Shown here: piece after piece, positions 50,501 to 60,001 of the stretch | Layout: each line of letters starts with the position of its first letter | How positions within the stretch are numbered: position 1 is the stretch's first letter | Assembly (NCBI RefSeq): GCF_014203355.1 | Contig: NZ_JACHIR010000005.1 | Location: 113,352 to 177,351, forward strand | Direction of reading: 5' to 3' | Length of the DNA stretch: 64,000 nucleotides | Source: Kutzneria kofuensis | Lineage (GTDB): Bacteria; Actinomycetota; Actinomycetes; Mycobacteriales; Pseudonocardiaceae | Program-made: the position numbers and the translations under genes | The notes under the pieces: generated by a model | What the model was told of the DNA's origin: nothing | Database searches by the model: none | Seen by the model: the letters and a program-made list of their open reading frames with translations, nothing else

Positions 50501-52742
50501 CGGACACGAGCGTCAGCCTGGGTTGCTTGAGCCGCAGGCCCGCCAGGGCGTCGGCGAACCGCCGCGCGGCGTCGGCGGTCGCCGGCGTGTGGAAGGCGTG
50601 CGACACCGCCATCCGCCTGCTGGCGATCCCGGCGGCCCGCAGCCGCTCAGCCGCCTCGACGAGGTCCGCGTCCGTGCCGGCGAGCACGACCTGCCGGGCG
50701 CTGTTGACCGCCGCGACGGTGACTTTCTCGTCGACGACCGGCAGCACCTGTTCCGGTTCGGCGGCTACCGCGAGCATCCCGCCCGCGGGCGCAGTGCCGA
50801 GCGCCTGCGCCCGGGCGGCCACCGCGCGCAGCCCGTCCTCGAATCCGAACACGCCCGCCACCGCACCGGCGACCAGTTCCCCGAGACTGTGTCCCAGCAC
50901 CACCCGGGGCCGCACGCCCAGGTACATCAGGTAGTGCGCGAGGGTGTACTCGATGACGTACAGCAGCGGCTGCGCGACGAGCGTGTCGCTCAGGTCCGCC
51001 GGCTCCTGCGCGGTCAGCCACCGCGAGCGCAGGTCCGTGCCCAGCAACGGGCTCAGGACCTCGAACGCCTGGTCACAGCCGCGTCGGAAGATCGGCTCGG
51101 TCTCGTACAGCGTCCGCGCGATGCCCGGATGTTGGGCTCCCTGACCGGGAAAGCAGAACACCACGGCCCGCGACCGGTCGTCGCCGCGCAGCGTGCGGGA
51201 CGAACCGACCAGGTCGCCGGCCTCGGCCGGTCCGGTGGCGACAACCGCTCCCCGGTGTGCGCGCGGAGTCCGGCCCACGCGCAACGTGTGCGCCGCGTCG
51301 GCGAAGGTGGCGGGGTCCGACCCGGCGAAGTGCTCGGCCAGCCGCCCCACCAGTTGTTGCTCGGCGGTGTCCTCGACCGCCGACCACACCACGAGCTCGG
51401 CCCGCCGCACCGGTTTCGTCGCCGGAGGCAGCGGCGCCTCCTCCAGCACCGCGTGCGCGTTGGTGCCGCCGATCCCGAACGAACTCACCCCGGCCCGCCG
51501 CGGCAGGCCGGGGACCCGGGGCCACGGCCGGTTCTCGGCCGTCACGTAGAACGGGCTGCCGCCCAGGTCGAACTCCCCGTTCGGGGCGCGGTAGTGCGCG
51601 GTGCCGGGGATGACCGCCCGCTCCATCGCCAGCGCGGTCTTGATCAGCGCGACGATGCCGGCCGCCTGGCCGAGATGCCCCACGTTGCCCTTCAACGACC
51701 CGACACCGCAGTACCCCGACGGCAACGGCCCGTCCGCGACCTGCTTGAACGCCGTCGCCATGGCGGTCAGCTCGATCGGGTCGCCCAGGCGGGTCCCGGT
51801 GGCGTGCGCCTCGATGTACGAGATCGTCCGCGGGTCCACCCCCGCCTGCCGGATGGCCGCGGCGATGCAGGCGCTCTGTCCTTCGGCGCTCGGCGCGGTG
51901 AACCCCACCTTGCGGTCGCCGTCGTTGTTCACCGCGGACCCGACGATGGTCGCGTAGATGTGGTCGCCCGCGGCCTGGGCGGCGCTGAGCGGGACCAGCA
52001 GCACCGCGCCCACCCCGGACCCGAAGTTCGTGCCGGACGCGTCCCGGTCGAACGGCCGCGGGATGCCGTCCCTCGCCCGGACCCCGCCGTCCACGTACAG
52101 GTATCCGCGGCACAGCGGCATCTCGATGTCGACGCCGCCGGCGATGGCCATGTCGCACTCCCCGGCCCGCAGCGCCATGCACGCCTGGTGCACCGCGACC
52201 AGCGATGTGGAGCACGCGGTCTGCACGCCGAGGCTCGGGCCGCGCAGGCCGAGCTTGTACGACACGAAGGTGGACAGGTAGTCGGGCCAGTTGGAGAAGT
52301 CGATGGCCTCCCAGCCGACCGTCGCGACGATGTCGGTGGCCGGCTCGATCGAGTCGATCCGGTAGCGGTTGCCGTTGGCCCCCGCGTACACACCGATCCG
52401 GCCGGAGTAGGCGTGCGGGTCGTAGCCGCCGTTCTCCAGCGCCGCGTGCGCGGTCTCCAGGAACGCCCGGTACTGCGGGTCGCGGATCTCGGCCTGCCGC
52501 GGGGTCATCCCGAACAGCTTCTCGTCGAACGTCTTGATGTCCGGCATCACCGGCCGGACCGCCACGTAGTCCGGGTGCGCGACCAGCCGCGGGTCCTCGC
52601 CGTAGTCCAGCAGCTGGGCCTCGGTGAACCGGGTGAACTCCGACCGGCCCCGCACCAGGATGTCCCAGAACCCCTCGACGTCGTGCGCGCCCGGGAACCG
52701 GCCGGCCAGTCCGACGATCGCGATCGGCTCGTTCGAATCCAC
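47508..52742 (-). CDS. Type I PKS: KS-AT-KR-DH-ACP
   Basis: A 1744-residue PKS. The KS has C177 (TACSTS), EAHATG and GNVGH. The AT has S619 in GHSLGE and SHAFHTP, the malonyl-CoA pattern. A ketoreductase follows, with TGGLGGLG near residue 1123, HFSSQAG and DYAAANAF (Tyr and Asn present). A dehydratase comes after it, with H1335 (EHRVKGRRVLP) and HPALIDVATS, and then the ACP with S1693 (GGDSLSAV). KR before DH is not the usual modular order (DH-KR) and recurs in the partial PKS at the right edge. It has no ER and no TE. GTG 52742 has AAGGAG 9 nt upstream. Iterative action is possible. Confidence 0.94.
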   Translation of the reverse strand: MDSNEPIAIVGLAGRFPGAHDVEGFWDILVRGRSEFTRFTEAQLLDYGEDPRLVAHPDYVAVRPVMPDIKTFDEKLFGMTPRQAEIRDPQYRAFLETAHAALENGGYDPHAYSGRIGVYAGANGNRYRIDSIEPATDIVATVGWEAIDFSNWPDYLSTFVSYKLGLRGPSLGVQTACSTSLVAVHQACMALRAGECDMAIAGGVDIEMPLCRGYLYVDGGVRARDGIPRPFDRDASGTNFGSGVGAVLLVPLSAAQAAGDHIYATIVGSAVNNDGDRKVGFTAPSAEGQSACIAAAIRQAGVDPRTISYIEAHATGTRLGDPIELTAMATAFKQVADGPLPSGYCGVGSLKGNVGHLGQAAGIVALIKTALAMERAVIPGTAHYRAPNGEFDLGGSPFYVTAENRPWPRVPGLPRRAGVSSFGIGGTNAHAVLEEAPLPPATKPVRRAELVVWSAVEDTAEQQLVGRLAEHFAGSDPATFADAAHTLRVGRTPRAHRGAVVATGPAEAGDLVGSSRTLRGDDRSRAVVFCFPGQGAQHPGIARTLYETEPIFRRGCDQAFEVLSPLLGTDLRSRWLTAQEPADLSDTLVAQPLLYVIEYTLAHYLMYLGVRPRVVLGHSLGELVAGAVAGVFGFEDGLRAVAARAQALGTAPAGGMLAVAAEPEQVLPVVDEKVTVAAVNSARQVVLAGTDADLVEAAERLRAAGIASRRMAVSHAFHTPATADAARRFADALAGLRLKQPRLTLVSGCSGQTVDPAEAASPEFWARQLTEPVRFADAVDHVLATAGTPFAVEVGPPVLGGALRDQAKAADHDAVVVAALPGARRAGDPTAFPTLLGRLWVHGQDIDFHRYDNNGGYRRVPAPGYPYQRRRHWIDLARHRTGASAARSRPAVTGQRRGYAFAEMDWVRAAGPAGEPQPGGVLAVLPAEPVADPVLAALDSTGRPVRAVRTEGSTVDWTAVFDDCARSTEPPELVVHGLALRLPAETGLDDIDEQLDQGLHGLLACAAACARYQRRLRRPVTLCVLTRYAVDVSGDEPVNPAAGMLVGALRTIEREAPGVRCVTVDLGPHVNPRSLAAELAELGGLGEAQVALRGAVRWVPRLRLLRGGPTGPGRLRADGTYLVTGGLGGLGREVAAMLADVQARRIALVGRTASEDDPAVRPWLERIRQSGAEVEVFAADVADVAAMRAVVRDVVARFGEIHGVLHCAGVPGGGLFEQRSTADVRRVLAPKVRGALVLDEVLAGQPLDFVLHFSSQAGLAGLYGSADYAAANAFLDAHARARMPRDGRTVSVAWPAWAEVGMAVGSPVAGRPVAGAEWQVTRTFEPGRDWELDEHRVKGRRVLPATAVLELICTAAARRGLWPAGTAAEVRELTFVTPIVGDDPVEVRVTFTPSAGRHDVRVHARHPADGPEWTEHARGSIGPGRAAVPAAVDVAALAATLDEAPPVQLSSWIDFGPRWQVVGGVRHRDGRWLAELGLPEEFHAELADHPLHPALIDVATSVSDRAGRDYLPFCYRRFEWFAPLTARIAVHVTRNAAVDRRYEMDFDILDAADGRVLATVTGFVLREVQPSEFVETPPSAPTDRAALSPADGVQALRDLLTLPLPPYVLVTLPDNRALPVRDLWLRDTADDRPDPVAPAADPRPVARPVERRPAGTPDGAEEIELMVAEMCAQTLGVGRFGVGDDFFGHGGDSLSAVQLVSRINLRWGVEISAVTVFDRSTPELLAAEVLALREPAPADPGVAT

Positions 52743-52774
52743 GGCGATGGGCTCCTTCTGCTCGGGCCGGCGGC

Positions 52775-53557
52775 TCACCGGCCGCGGGCGGCGCCGGCGA
52801 GCTGCTCGGCCAGCGCCGCGGCCAGCCCGGCCGGCTCGTCCTCCAGCAGCCAGTGCCCGCCGCGGATCAGGTGCAGCCGGAAGTCGCCGGCGGTGCGGTC
52901 CCGCCACCGGGTCAGCTCGGCCACGTCCAGCAGCGGGTCGTCGCGGCCGGCGACCACGCTGATCGGCGCGCCGAGCACCGGCTCGTCCGCCGCCGGACGG
53001 TAGCCCGCGAGCAGGGTGAAGTCGCCGCGCAGCGCGGGTTCGAACACCTGCCGGGCGTCGGGGTGGGCGGCGAGCCGCTCGTGCACCCCGCCCAGCGCGC
53101 TGATCCGCTCCCAGAACCGCGCGGACGGCAGCGTGTGCAGGTCCGGGTCGGCCGGCACGCGGCCGGGCGTGGCGTACGAGACGAGCACCAGCCGGGCCGG
53201 CGGCTCGGCGCCGCGCCGCTGCAGCTCGGCGGTGAGCAGGTACGCCAGCAGTGCGCCCGCGCAGTAGCCGACGATGCCGTACGGCCGACCGTCCCGATAG
53301 GACGGAAGCGCGTCGGCCAGCTCGGCGACGAGCGGCTGGATCTCGGTGCGGCACGGCTCCAGGAACCGCGCCTGCCGACCGGGCAGGTTGGCCGTCCACA
53401 CGTCGAGCACGCCGGACAGCTCCGCCGTGCACTCGCCGAAGGCGGCACAGCCGGCCCCGGCGTGCGGGAACGCGAACACCTGCACGCCGCCCGGTTCTCC
53501 GCCGGGCAGGCGCACGAACCAGTCGGCCGCCACCCCGGTGCCCGGCGAGGCGGTCAT
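52775..53557 (-). CDS. Type II thioesterase with Cys at the nucleophile position
   Basis: A 260-residue external thioesterase of the kind that clears misloaded acyl groups from PKS and NRPS carriers. The fold signature FPHAGAG is intact, and the C-terminal acid and base are suggested by AGRDDPLLD and RGGHWLLED. The nucleophile elbow, however, reads GYCAGA with C99, where nearly all relatives have GHSMGA or a similar Ser motif. It could be a slow editing enzyme or transfer acyl groups rather than hydrolyse them. It is upstream of the PKS, separated by 32 bp. ATG 53557 begins the family length. Confidence 0.9.
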   Translation of the reverse strand: MTASPGTGVAADWFVRLPGGEPGGVQVFAFPHAGAGCAAFGECTAELSGVLDVWTANLPGRQARFLEPCRTEIQPLVAELADALPSYRDGRPYGIVGYCAGALLAYLLTAELQRRGAEPPARLVLVSYATPGRVPADPDLHTLPSARFWERISALGGVHERLAAHPDARQVFEPALRGDFTLLAGYRPAADEPVLGAPISVVAGRDDPLLDVAELTRWRDRTAGDFRLHLIRGGHWLLEDEPAGLAAALAEQLAGAARGR

Positions 53558-53712
53558 CGCGTCGCCGCCCGGACATCGGACCCGTGGGCCGGGCGGGGCT
53601 GTGGTCGACGCGGGTGTTCTCGGCGCACTGTACGGCTCGCCTTTCGCTGCTGGGCCTGACCGCGACGCTAACCTCGGCCGGAAGGATCACACCCGTCACC
53701 GGTTTACGTGAC

Positions 53713-56700
53713 ATGTCCCGGCCACCGGGAAGCGGACACGATCCTTCGGGTGGCGGCACGACGGAGGACCCGGGCCGGACGGCACGCTCGGCGCGTCCGG
53801 CCGCCGGCCACGTCCGGACCCGGCTGCTGGACGGTGATCTGACCTTGGCGCTTCCTGGCCCGCCGCTCGGCCCGCACGAGGAGGCCCTGTGGCTGCTGCA
53901 ACGCCTGGCCCCGGACCGTGGAGTGTCCAATGTGGCCGTGTCGGTCACGGTTCCGGGCGCCGTGCGGTGGTGGTCGCTCAACGAGGCGTTCGGCTGGCTG
54001 GTCGCCCGGCACGAGCCGCTGCGCAGCACGTTCCCCCTGGTGGACGGCCGGCCCACCCGGATGGTCACGGCGGCCGCCGAGGTGACGGCCGGCGTGGACG
54101 TCGCGATGTCGACGGCCGACGACGCTGCCGCGGACCTGCGCCGGTACGCGGGTGAGCCGTTCGACCTCGACGCCGGGCTGCCCGTGCGGGTGGGCCTGTT
54201 CACCCTCGCCGACGGTCGCTCGCTGATCTGCCTGGTGGCGCACCATCTCGTGGTCGACCACTCGGCGCTGCGGGTGCTGGTGACCGAGTTGATGGCCGCC
54301 TACCAGGCGTTCGCCGACGGCCGGGACGATCCCGGCCTGCCGCCGCCGGCCGCGGTCCCGGTGGTGGAGCCACCGTCCGACGAGGCCGTGCGGTACTGGC
54401 GGGACCAGGTGGCCGGGACGCGGCCGGGCATGCAGCTGCGCGACACGCGGCCGGCGCCGGCCGTCCCGACCTTCGCCGGTGACTGCCTGACCTGTGAGAT
54501 CCCCTCGGACACGCTGGCCGCGGTCGACACGCTGCGCCGCGAGCTGCGGGTCACCCCGAACATCGTCCTGCTCAGCGCGTACTACCTGCTCCTGCTTCGG
54601 CAGGGAGCCGGCCCGGACATGGCCGTAGGGGTGATGCTCAACGCCCGGCCGCCCGGCGCCGAGCGGGCGCTCGGCTACCGCGTGGACACCGTGCCGCTGC
54701 GCGTGCGAGCCGACCCGGACGCCGGCTTCGCCGACCTGGTCGCCGCGGTGCGCGACGCGTTCCTGGCGGCGCTCGCCCACCCGCGCGTGTCCTACGAGTC
54801 GCTCACCGGCGGCGGCGAGGACGATGCCGCCGAGCCGGGCGCGTGGCGGGCCCGGCTGTTCCGGCACCTGTTCAACTTCCGGCCGACGGCGGTCACCGCG
54901 GGCGACCCCGCGACCGGTCTCGAAGTGTCCCATGTGGACACCGGGCTGGCCCGGTTCGACCTCGAGCTCAGCATCGACGTCAACCACGACCGCACGCTGT
55001 GCCAGCTGGTGTTCAGCACCGAGGTGCACGACCGGGACCAGGCCGGCCGCTACCTGGCGCAGTACGTCGCCCTGCTGCGGGCGGCCGCGGCCGCACCCGG
55101 CGAACCGGTGCGGCGGCTGGACATGCGCACGCCGGCCGACCACGCGCTGACCGACCGGATCAACCGCACCGACCGCCGGTGGCCGGGCCCGGCGACGGTC
55201 GCCGGCCTGGTGTCCCGGCAGGCACTGTCCACTCCGGACGACCCGGCGGTCGTCGACGCCGGCGTGACCACGACCTACCGCCGGCTGCTCGCCGCGGCCA
55301 ACGCCATGCGCGAACGGCTGGCCCGGCACGGTGTCGGCGCGGGCGACGTCGTGGCGGTCGCCGGGCCGCGCAGCGCGCGGACGGCCGCGGCGCTCCTGGG
55401 CATCTGGGCCGCCGGCGCCGCGTACCTGCCGCTGGACCCCGGCCTGCCGGCCGCCCGCGTCCGGCACCAACTCACCGACAGCGGATGCCAGTGGGTCGTC
55501 GACGGCCCGGGGTCGGCCCTCGGTTCGGTCGACCCGGCCGACTGCGCCGCCGACCCGGCGCCGCTGCCCGAACCCGACCCGGCCGCGCCCGCCTACCTGA
55601 TCTACACCTCCGGCTCGTCCGGCCCGCCCAAGGGCGTCCGGCTCACCCACGGCAACCTGCGCAACGTCGTCGGGCACTTCGCCGAGCTGCTCGCGGCGGG
55701 CGCGGACGACGCGATGCCGTGGCTGACCACGCTCACGTTCGACATCTCCGCGCTCGAACTGTGGCTGCCACTGGCCACCGGGGGCCGGGTGGTGGTCGTA
55801 CCGGACGACTTGCGCGCCGATCCGCGGGCGCTGACCGAGCTGCTGGCCAAGGAACGCGTGACCGTCGTGCAGGCGACGCCGACCACGTGGCGACGGCTGG
55901 CGCCGGAGGCCGGCCGCCAGCTCCACGGCCTGCGCGTGCTCTGCGGCGGCGAGCCGCTGTCGCCGGCCCTGGCCCGGCAGCTGCTGGACGCCGGCTGCCG
56001 GCTGTACAACGTGTACGGCCCGACGGAGACGACCATCTGGTCGACCGTGGCCGACATCGAGCCGGACGACGACCAGGTGACCGTCGGCCGGCCGATCGCC
56101 AACACGCGGGTGCACGTCCTGGACGACGACCTGGCCGAGGTGCCGACCGGCCAGCAGGGCGAGCTGTGCATCGGCGGGGACGGCGTGGCCCTGGGCTACG
56201 TGAACCTGCCGGCGCAGACCGCGGCGGCGTTCCACGAACATCCGCGGCTGGGCCGGATCTACCGCACCGGCGACGTGGCCCGGCTGCGCCCGGACGGGTC
56301 GCTGGAACTGCTGGGCCGCCGCGACCGCCAGGTGAAGCTGCGCGCCCACCGGATCGAGCTCGGCGAGGTGGAGTCGGCGCTCGAGACGCATCCGGCGGTC
56401 CGCGCCGCGGCGGTGATCATGGTGCCCGCGGACGACGGCGAGGACGTGCTGGCGGCGTTCGTCGTGCCCGACGGGGACGGCTGCGACCGCGAGGACCTGT
56501 GGCGGCACGCGACCGAGCAGCTGCCGGGCTACGCCGTGCCCGCCCGGATCGCCGTGCTGGACCGGCTGCCCGAGACCCCCAGCGGCAAGGTCGACCACCG
56601 GCACTTGGCCGCCATGACCGACGGCGTCCCGGCCCGGTCCGGGCGGCCCGTCGAGCCGGCCGACGAACTGACCGGGCGGCTGGTGGAGCTGTGGCGGACC

Positions 56701-56940
56701 GTGCTGGCCCTGCCCGGTCTGGACGCGGACGCCAACTTCTTCCTCAGCGGCGGCCATTCGCTGCGCGCGCTGGAGCTGGCCGCGCGGGCGAGCGAGGTGT
56801 GCGGCGAGCGGATCGAGCTGCTGACCATCTTCCAGGCGCCGACCCCGGCCCGGCTGGCCGGCCTCGTCCGGCAGCGCCGGGAGGCGCCGGGGGCACGCGA
56901 CGCGACGACCAGGGGGGCCACATGCCCGCACGACGGGTAG
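53713..56940 (+). CDS. NRPS module C-A-PCP, predicted for glycine
   Basis: A 1075-residue single-module NRPS. The condensation domain has H177, H178 and D182 (AHHLVVD). The adenylation domain runs about residues 490-1000, with [18 protein letters not shown] and a final GKVDH Lys. Reading the specificity pocket from FDISALE, VQATPTT, LCGGE and [11 protein letters not shown] gives D-I-L-Q-L-G-V-I-W-K, close to the known glycine code (DILQLGLIWN). The PCP has S1016 in GGHSLRA. No thioesterase or epimerase domain is present, so release is elsewhere. No Shine-Dalgarno precedes ATG 53713; the start is the least certain part. The C domain is a paralogue of the free protein at 30464. Confidence 0.92.
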   Translation: MSRPPGSGHDPSGGGTTEDPGRTARSARPAAGHVRTRLLDGDLTLALPGPPLGPHEEALWLLQRLAPDRGVSNVAVSVTVPGAVRWWSLNEAFGWLVARHEPLRSTFPLVDGRPTRMVTAAAEVTAGVDVAMSTADDAAADLRRYAGEPFDLDAGLPVRVGLFTLADGRSLICLVAHHLVVDHSALRVLVTELMAAYQAFADGRDDPGLPPPAAVPVVEPPSDEAVRYWRDQVAGTRPGMQLRDTRPAPAVPTFAGDCLTCEIPSDTLAAVDTLRRELRVTPNIVLLSAYYLLLLRQGAGPDMAVGVMLNARPPGAERALGYRVDTVPLRVRADPDAGFADLVAAVRDAFLAALAHPRVSYESLTGGGEDDAAEPGAWRARLFRHLFNFRPTAVTAGDPATGLEVSHVDTGLARFDLELSIDVNHDRTLCQLVFSTEVHDRDQAGRYLAQYVALLRAAAAAPGEPVRRLDMRTPADHALTDRINRTDRRWPGPATVAGLVSRQALSTPDDPAVVDAGVTTTYRRLLAAANAMRERLARHGVGAGDVVAVAGPRSARTAAALLGIWAAGAAYLPLDPGLPAARVRHQLTDSGCQWVVDGPGSALGSVDPADCAADPAPLPEPDPAAPAYLIYTSGSSGPPKGVRLTHGNLRNVVGHFAELLAAGADDAMPWLTTLTFDISALELWLPLATGGRVVVVPDDLRADPRALTELLAKERVTVVQATPTTWRRLAPEAGRQLHGLRVLCGGEPLSPALARQLLDAGCRLYNVYGPTETTIWSTVADIEPDDDQVTVGRPIANTRVHVLDDDLAEVPTGQQGELCIGGDGVALGYVNLPAQTAAAFHEHPRLGRIYRTGDVARLRPDGSLELLGRRDRQVKLRAHRIELGEVESALETHPAVRAAAVIMVPADDGEDVLAAFVVPDGDGCDREDLWRHATEQLPGYAVPARIAVLDRLPETPSGKVDHRHLAAMTDGVPARSGRPVEPADELTGRLVELWRTVLALPGLDADANFFLSGGHSLRALELAARASEVCGERIELLTIFQAPTPARLAGLVRQRREAPGARDATTRGATCPHDG

Positions 56941-58259
56941 CGGTAATCGGAGCCGGTTACGTCGGACTGACCACCGCCGCGTGCCTGGCCTCGCTGGGCC
57001 ACGACGTGGTGTGCGCCGACGTGGACGCCGGCAAGGTGGACCGGCTCGCCGCGGGTGTGGTCGACCTGGCCGAGCCGGGACTGGCCGACCTGGTCGCGGC
57101 GGGCACGGCGGCCGGCCGGCTGAGGTTCGTGCTCGGCGCCGCGGCCGCGGTCGGCGGCGCCGAGGTCGTGATGCTGTGCGTGCCCACGCCCATGGGCCCG
57201 GACGGGTCGGCCGACCTGACCGTGGTCGAGTCGGTGGTGGCCGACGTGCGGGGCCTGCTGGCGCCGGGCTGCGTGCTGGTGGCCAAGTCCACCGTGCCGA
57301 TCGGCACCACTCGGCGGCTGGCCGCCCTGCTCGGCCGCGCGGACGTGCCGGTCGTCGGCAATCCCGAGTTCCTCCGCGAGTGCAGCACGGTCACCGACTT
57401 CCTGCGGCCGGACCGGATCGTGATCGGCGCCGACGACCGGGCCGCCGCGGACCGGGTCGCCGGCCTGTACGCCGGGCTCGACGCGCCCGTGCTGCACACC
57501 GACCCGGCCAGCGCCGAGTTGATCAAGTACGCCTCGAACTGCTTCCTGGCGATGAAGCTGTCCTACGCCAATGCCGTCGCCGAGCTGTGCGAGCGGTTCG
57601 GCGCGGACATGGCCGATGTCGGCAAGGGGATGGGCATGGATCACCGGATCGGCCCGCAGTTCCTCGCCCCCGGCCCGGGCTGGGGCGGGTCGTGCCTGCC
57701 CAAGGACACCGTCGCCATGGTGCGGATGGCCGCCACCGCCGACGTCGACTTCGCCCTGGTCCGCGCCACCGTCGAGGCGAACACGCGGCAGCACGAGCGG
57801 ATGGTCGCCAAGATCCGGCAGGCGGTGACGGGACGGCCGGACGGTTCGCTCCGCGGCGTCCGGCTGGGCCTGCTCGGGCTGGCCTTCAAGGCCGGCACGG
57901 CCGACCTGCGCGACTCCCCGGCGCTGGCGGTCGCCACGCTGCTGCGCCGCGCCGGGGCGACCCTCGTCGGGTACGACCCGGCGGTGCCCCCGACCGCCAC
58001 CCTGGCCGGCATCGAGCTGGTGCCGGACGCCTACCGCGCCGCGCTGGACGCCGACGCCCTCGTGGTGCTGACCGAGTGGCCGCAGTTCGACCGGCTCGAC
58101 TGGGCCCGGATGGCCGCGCTGGCCCGCCGTCCGGTGGTGGTCGACACCCGCAACCTGCTCGATCCGGGACGGCTGGCCCAGGCGGGGCTGAGCTGTGCCG
58201 GCGTCGGCCGTCCGGATCACGGCGTGTCCGCCGACCTGCAGTGGGAGCTGGTCCGATGA
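56922..58259 (+). CDS. ugd: UDP-glucose 6-dehydrogenase
   Basis: A 445-residue NAD-dependent UDP-glucose dehydrogenase that makes UDP-glucuronate. The N-terminal Rossmann motif [23 protein letters not shown] and the catalytic C258 ([10 protein letters not shown]) are all present, with [16 protein letters not shown] in the C-terminal domain. ATG 56922 has GGGGGG upstream and overlaps the NRPS end by 19 bases. Its stop overlaps the next gene's start by 4 bases. The two together make UDP-xylose for glycosylation of the product. Confidence 0.95.
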   Translation: MPARRVAVIGAGYVGLTTAACLASLGHDVVCADVDAGKVDRLAAGVVDLAEPGLADLVAAGTAAGRLRFVLGAAAAVGGAEVVMLCVPTPMGPDGSADLTVVESVVADVRGLLAPGCVLVAKSTVPIGTTRRLAALLGRADVPVVGNPEFLRECSTVTDFLRPDRIVIGADDRAAADRVAGLYAGLDAPVLHTDPASAELIKYASNCFLAMKLSYANAVAELCERFGADMADVGKGMGMDHRIGPQFLAPGPGWGGSCLPKDTVAMVRMAATADVDFALVRATVEANTRQHERMVAKIRQAVTGRPDGSLRGVRLGLLGLAFKAGTADLRDSPALAVATLLRRAGATLVGYDPAVPPTATLAGIELVPDAYRAALDADALVVLTEWPQFDRLDWARMAALARRPVVVDTRNLLDPGRLAQAGLSCAGVGRPDHGVSADLQWELVR

Positions 58260-59200
58260 GGCCACGGGCGGTGATCACCGGCGGCGCCGGCTTCCTGGGC
58301 TCGCACCTGTGCGAACGCCTGCTCGTCGAGGGCTACGAGGTGGTGTGCCTGGACAACTTCCGCACGGGCCGGCCGGCGAACGTGGCCCACCTGCCGGAGA
58401 TCGGACCGTTCCGGCTGGTTCGCGCGGACGTCACCGACTCCGTGTCCGTGCCCGGCCCCGTGGACGCCGTGCTGCACCTGGCCTCCCCCGCTTCGCCGGT
58501 GGACTACCTGCGGTGGCCGATCGAGACGCTCAAGGCCGGTTCGCACGGCACGCTGCACGCCCTCGGGCTCGCCCAGGAGAAAGGCGCTCGGTTCGTGCTC
58601 GCGTCCACGTCGGAGGCCTACGGCGACCCGCAGGTCCATCCACAGCCGGAGGACTACTGGGGGCACGTCAACCCGGTCGGGCCGCGCGCGGTGTACGACG
58701 AGGCCAAGCGGTTCGCCGAGGCGCTGACCATGGCCTACCGCAACACGCACGGCGTGGACACCGCGATCATGCGGATCTTCAACACGCACGGGCCGCGGAT
58801 GCGGGCGCACGACGGGCGCGTGGTGCCGACGTTCATCCGGCAGGCGCTCAGCGGCCAGCCGCTCACCGTGACCGGCGACGGCAGCCAGACCCGGTCCATC
58901 CAGTACGTGGACGACCTCGTCGAGGGCTGCCTGCTGCTGTTGGCCTCCCGGCATCCGGGCCCGGTGAACATCGGCAACCCGCACGAGGTGACCGTCGGCG
59001 AGCTGGCCGACCTGGTCCGCCGGCTGACCGGCTCCGCCAGCCCGGTCGAGTACGTGCCGCGGCCGCAGGACGACCCGTCGATCCGCCGGCCCGACATCTC
59101 GCTGGCCCGCCGCGTGCTGGGCTGGCAGCCCCGGGTGCAGCTGGCGGACGGGCTGGCCAGGACGATCAAGTACTTCGAGTCGGTGGCGGCCGGCGGGTGA
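58256..59200 (+). CDS. uxs: UDP-glucuronate decarboxylase (UDP-xylose synthase)
   Basis: A 314-residue extended [14 protein letters not shown] binds [33 protein letters not shown] (catalytic Y147 and K151, in parts) and [10 protein letters not shown] are the UXS signature. It converts UDP-glucuronate from the coupled upstream enzyme to UDP-xylose. dTDP-glucose dehydratase is less likely because the HVNPVGPR and YDEAKR blocks are typical of UXS. A xylose or a further derivative on the product is inferred. Confidence 0.92.
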   Translation: MRPRAVITGGAGFLGSHLCERLLVEGYEVVCLDNFRTGRPANVAHLPEIGPFRLVRADVTDSVSVPGPVDAVLHLASPASPVDYLRWPIETLKAGSHGTLHALGLAQEKGARFVLASTSEAYGDPQVHPQPEDYWGHVNPVGPRAVYDEAKRFAEALTMAYRNTHGVDTAIMRIFNTHGPRMRAHDGRVVPTFIRQALSGQPLTVTGDGSQTRSIQYVDDLVEGCLLLLASRHPGPVNIGNPHEVTVGELADLVRRLTGSASPVEYVPRPQDDPSIRRPDISLARRVLGWQPRVQLADGLARTIKYFESVAAGG

Positions 59201-59215
59201 GAGGCGTGCGAACCG

Positions 59216-60001
59216 TCAGCCGAACTCGATGGTCCCCCGCCTGCGCCCGGCGGCGATGAACCGCCGGTGCCCGGCGTAGGCCACCACCAGCCAGGCCAGG
59301 CCGACCGCGGCCTCCAGCACCACCCCGCCCAGCACGCCGGGCGTGCCGTCGAGCACGGCGCGCACGGCTGCGAGGCCGTGGGTCACCGGGAGGATCTCGG
59401 CGACCCAGGACAGCCAGCCGGGCCAGAACGCGACCGGCACGTTCACCCCGGCCAGGGTCATCACCAGCAGGTAGCCGACGTTGAGCACGAGCCAGTCGAT
59501 CCGGCCGAACCGCAGCACCAGCCCGGCCAGCGCGCAGCCGTAGCCGTAGCTGGCCAGTCCGACCAGCCACACCACCGGCAGGGCGGCCAGCAGCCGGTCG
59601 ACCGGGTACTGCACGCCGAGCACGGCCGGCACGGCGAGCAGCGCGACGGTGGACGACACCATGCCGGTCGCCGCCCACTGCAGGCCGCGGGCGAGGAACA
59701 CCGGGGTGTGCCCGACCGGGCTGGCGGCCAGCAGCGGCAGCGTGCCCTGGGCCCGTTCGTCGTTGACGGACAGCACCACGATCGTGGACTCCAGGCAGGC
59801 GAGCACGACGGCGTTGCCGACGGCCAGGTAGCGGACCGCGTCGGGGGTGCCGACCAGCCGGCCGACCAGGGCGAAGAACGTGACCTGGGCGAGCATGCGC
59901 ACCAGCCAGCCGAACACCCAGGTCTTGAGCGTGTAGGCGCCGCGCAGCTCGGCGACGCAGTTCACCGCGGTCCGGCGGACCACGTGCAACAAGGTCGTCA
60001 T
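59216..60001 (-). CDS. ABC transporter permease (ABC-2 type) 2
   Basis: A 261-residue integral membrane protein with about six hydrophobic segments (for example VRMLAQVTFFALVG, VVWLVGLASYGYGCALAGLVL, LLVMTLAGVNVPVAF). It is an ABC-2-type permease of an exporter and partner of the next permease gene, whose stop its start overlaps by 4 bases. The presumed cargo is the cluster's product, giving self-protection and secretion. It is convergent with the UDP-xylose synthase gene, with 15 bp between. Confidence 0.9.
   Translation of the reverse strand: MTTLLHVVRRTAVNCVAELRGAYTLKTWVFGWLVRMLAQVTFFALVGRLVGTPDAVRYLAVGNAVVLACLESTIVVLSVNDERAQGTLPLLAASPVGHTPVFLARGLQWAATGMVSSTVALLAVPAVLGVQYPVDRLLAALPVVWLVGLASYGYGCALAGLVLRFGRIDWLVLNVGYLLVMTLAGVNVPVAFWPGWLSWVAEILPVTHGLAAVRAVLDGTPGVLGGVVLEAAVGLAWLVVAYAGHRRFIAAGRRRGTIEFG

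Noticed and set aside
53251..53712. Longer N-terminus for the NRPS
   Set aside because: It would run antisense through the thioesterase gene; the frame is simply open there because of high GC.
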